From: Balneolia bacterium
Lineage (GTDB): Bacteria; Bacteroidota; Rhodothermia; Balneolales; Cyclonatronaceae
NCBI GenBank assembly: GCA_022565795.1
Contig: JAIUMA010000002.1
Span: 1-64,000 of the forward strand
Direction: 5' to 3'
Length of the DNA stretch: 64,000 bases
Part shown: in pieces, positions 62,491 to 64,000 of the stretch
Layout: every line of letters starts with the position of its first letter
Numbering within the stretch: the first letter of the stretch is position 1
Translations under genes and position numbers: made by a program
The notes under the pieces: generated by a model
The model's database searches: none
What the model was told of the DNA's origin: nothing
What the model saw: the letters and a program-made list of their open reading frames with translations, nothing else

Positions 62491-64000
62491 ATGGTTAATC
62501 ATCAGCACGACTGGATTTTAATTCTCGATTTTGGTTCTCAATACACGCAGCTAATCGCAAGAAGGCTTCGTGAAGCCCAGGTGTACTGCGAAATCCATCC
62601 ATTCAATGCTGACCTTGAAAGCTTTAGCAAGCATCTGCCTAAAGGCGTAGTTCTATCCGGCGGACCTATGAGTGTGAACGATGAAGGCGCCCCCCATCTA
62701 AACACAAGCATATTCGAATGGAATGTTCCCGTGCTCGGTATTTGCTATGGTCTGCAGGTGATTTCCCACACCTACAAACCGGGCAGCGTAGCGAGGTCTG
62801 ATAAACGTGAATTCGGGCGGGCGAATCTGCTGATCGACAAAGAATGTCCGCTCTTTGCTAACGTGCCGGAAAAAACGCAGGTTTGGATGAGTCATGGCGA
62901 TAAGCTCAATGACTTACCCGATGACTACGAAATTGTGGCCCATACTTCAAACGCTCCTGTTGCAGCAGTACAGCACAAATCACTGCCAGTTTACGGGGTA
63001 CAATTCCACCCTGAAGTCGTTCATTCCGAATTCGGTTCGGCTATTCTCACCAACTTTGCTATCACCATTTGCGGGTTGAGCGGCGACTGGACTCCGGCAT
63101 CATTCATAGAGGAGTCGACCGATAACATAAAAAAGGCTGTAGGTACCGATAAGGTAATTTGTGCGCTTTCAGGCGGTGTAGACTCAACCGTAACGGCCAA
63201 ACTCATTCATGAGGCCATTGGCGATCAGCTGATGTGCGTGTTCGTAGACAACGGACTACTCCGTAAAGGCGAATTCGAAGACGTGCTTAACATGTACCGA
63301 AACGTGCTGAAGCTTCCCGTGCTTGGCGTAGATCGCCGATCAATGTTTATGGATAGGCTCCACGGCGTGAGCGATCCCGAAGAAAAACGTAAGATAATTG
63401 GCAACACCTTCATCGATGTGTTCGATCAGGAAGTGGCGCATGATTCCGATTTCAAATTCCTGGCTCAAGGCACGCTATATCCTGACGTTATCGAAAGCGT
63501 AAGCTTCAAGGGGCCATCGGCTACGATAAAATCACATCATAACGTAGGCGGGCTTCCGGAGAAAATGAATCTTAAGCTCATTGAGCCCATGCGTGAACTT
63601 TTCAAGGATGAGGTCCGCACAGTGGGCCGTGCCCTTGGCATACCGGAGTCGTTTATTAAGCGTCATCCATTTCCGGGGCCCGGACTCGGCATAAGGGTAC
63701 TGGGTGCTCTTTCTGAAGAGAAGCTGGACCTGCTGCGCGAAGCCGATGCTATTTTCATTCAGGGACTTCGGGAGCACGGGCTGTACGACAGCGTATGGCA
63801 GGCTCTTGTTGTACTTCTGCCCGTTCAAAGCGTGGGAGTTATGGGTGATGAACGCACCTACGAATACACCGCAGCACTTCGGGCCGTAACCAGCGTTGAT
63901 GGCATGACTGCCGACTGGGCTCATTTGCCATATGACTTCCTGGCTGAAATTTCCAATCGCATTATAAATCAGGTTTCGGGCATCAACCGCGTTGTATACG
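62491..64000 (+). CDS. guaA: GMP synthase, glutamine-hydrolysing (partial, right edge)
   Basis: The frame starts at the ATG at 62491 and runs to the window edge, giving 503 of an expected 510-515 residues. The N-terminal glutaminase domain has the nucleophile C85 in GICYGLQ and His/Glu in YGVQFHPEV. The ATP pyrophosphatase P-loop is SGGVDST (about 229), and the dimerisation domain has RHPFPGPGLGIR. It makes GMP from XMP, ATP and glutamine. The stop lies just outside the window. Confidence 0.96.
   Translation, partial: MVNHQHDWILILDFGSQYTQLIARRLREAQVYCEIHPFNADLESFSKHLPKGVVLSGGPMSVNDEGAPHLNTSIFEWNVPVLGICYGLQVISHTYKPGSVARSDKREFGRANLLIDKECPLFANVPEKTQVWMSHGDKLNDLPDDYEIVAHTSNAPVAAVQHKSLPVYGVQFHPEVVHSEFGSAILTNFAITICGLSGDWTPASFIEESTDNIKKAVGTDKVICALSGGVDSTVTAKLIHEAIGDQLMCVFVDNGLLRKGEFEDVLNMYRNVLKLPVLGVDRRSMFMDRLHGVSDPEEKRKIIGNTFIDVFDQEVAHDSDFKFLAQGTLYPDVIESVSFKGPSATIKSHHNVGGLPEKMNLKLIEPMRELFKDEVRTVGRALGIPESFIKRHPFPGPGLGIRVLGALSEEKLDLLREADAIFIQGLREHGLYDSVWQALVVLLPVQSVGVMGDERTYEYTAALRAVTSVDGMTADWAHLPYDFLAEISNRIINQVSGINRVVY

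Overview
The window is an unbroken stretch of bacterial chromosome. It holds about 55 protein genes with short intergenic gaps and no rRNA, tRNA, CRISPR array, phage block or insertion sequence that I could find. The gene set and style suggest a member of the Bacteroidota/Balneolota assemblage, most likely Balneolota. The reasons are weak Shine-Dalgarno sites before many genes, an efp-accB-accC cluster, a ligase-associated exonuclease next to an ATP-dependent DNA ligase, a FISUMP lipoprotein, a PID-CTERM-type sorting peptide, a tricorn-type protease, a DUF4953-like metzincin and a GTP-type PEP carboxykinase. This assignment is inference from protein families; no rRNA is present to confirm it.

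Left part (1-13.8 kb): a truncated serine beta-lactamase-like hydrolase, an ABC exporter, a ribbon-helix-helix/PIN toxin-antitoxin pair with a twin palindromic operator, a large secreted metzincin-like lipoprotein, a FISUMP lipoprotein, a P-type cation ATPase and a tricorn-like protease. Centre-left (13.8-28.8 kb): a Tat-exported alkaline phosphatase, a small PID-CTERM protein with a perfect dyad upstream, fumarase, AnmK, an unannotated 41-residue ORF with an ideal ribosome site and strong terminator, a beta-lactamase-fold protein lacking its catalytic residues, a cytidylate-kinase-like protein, an RsmI-like methyltransferase, PEP carboxykinase, an EF-G-like GTPase and asparaginase.

Centre-right (28.8-46.4 kb): PurL, a HAD phosphatase, a pair of YdbS/YdbT-like PH-domain membrane proteins, an SDR reductase, a DUF3891 protein, hydrolases, acylphosphatase, the exonuclease-ligase pair, an AlkA-like glycosylase with an altered catalytic region, a DUF420 membrane protein, an outer-membrane barrel/SPOR protein and an aldehyde dehydrogenase. 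Right part (46.4-64 kb): a six-gene minus-strand run (carbamoyltransferase, SxtJ-like membrane protein, NUDIX, Omp85-like barrel, UDP-glucuronate epimerase, RmlA) that looks like an envelope-glycan or carbamoylation locus. Then come greA with an attenuator-like leader, a TrmH-type methyltransferase, metG, glycogen debranching enzyme, a sodium symporter, efp-accB-accC-gcvH and an almost complete guaA cut by the window edge.

Most genes are housekeeping. The parts most worth a second look are the carbamoyltransferase-to-RmlA run, the greA leader, the small ORF at 19215-19340, the PID-CTERM gene with its dyad, the toxin-antitoxin operator, and four proteins whose expected active-site or ligand residues are replaced.
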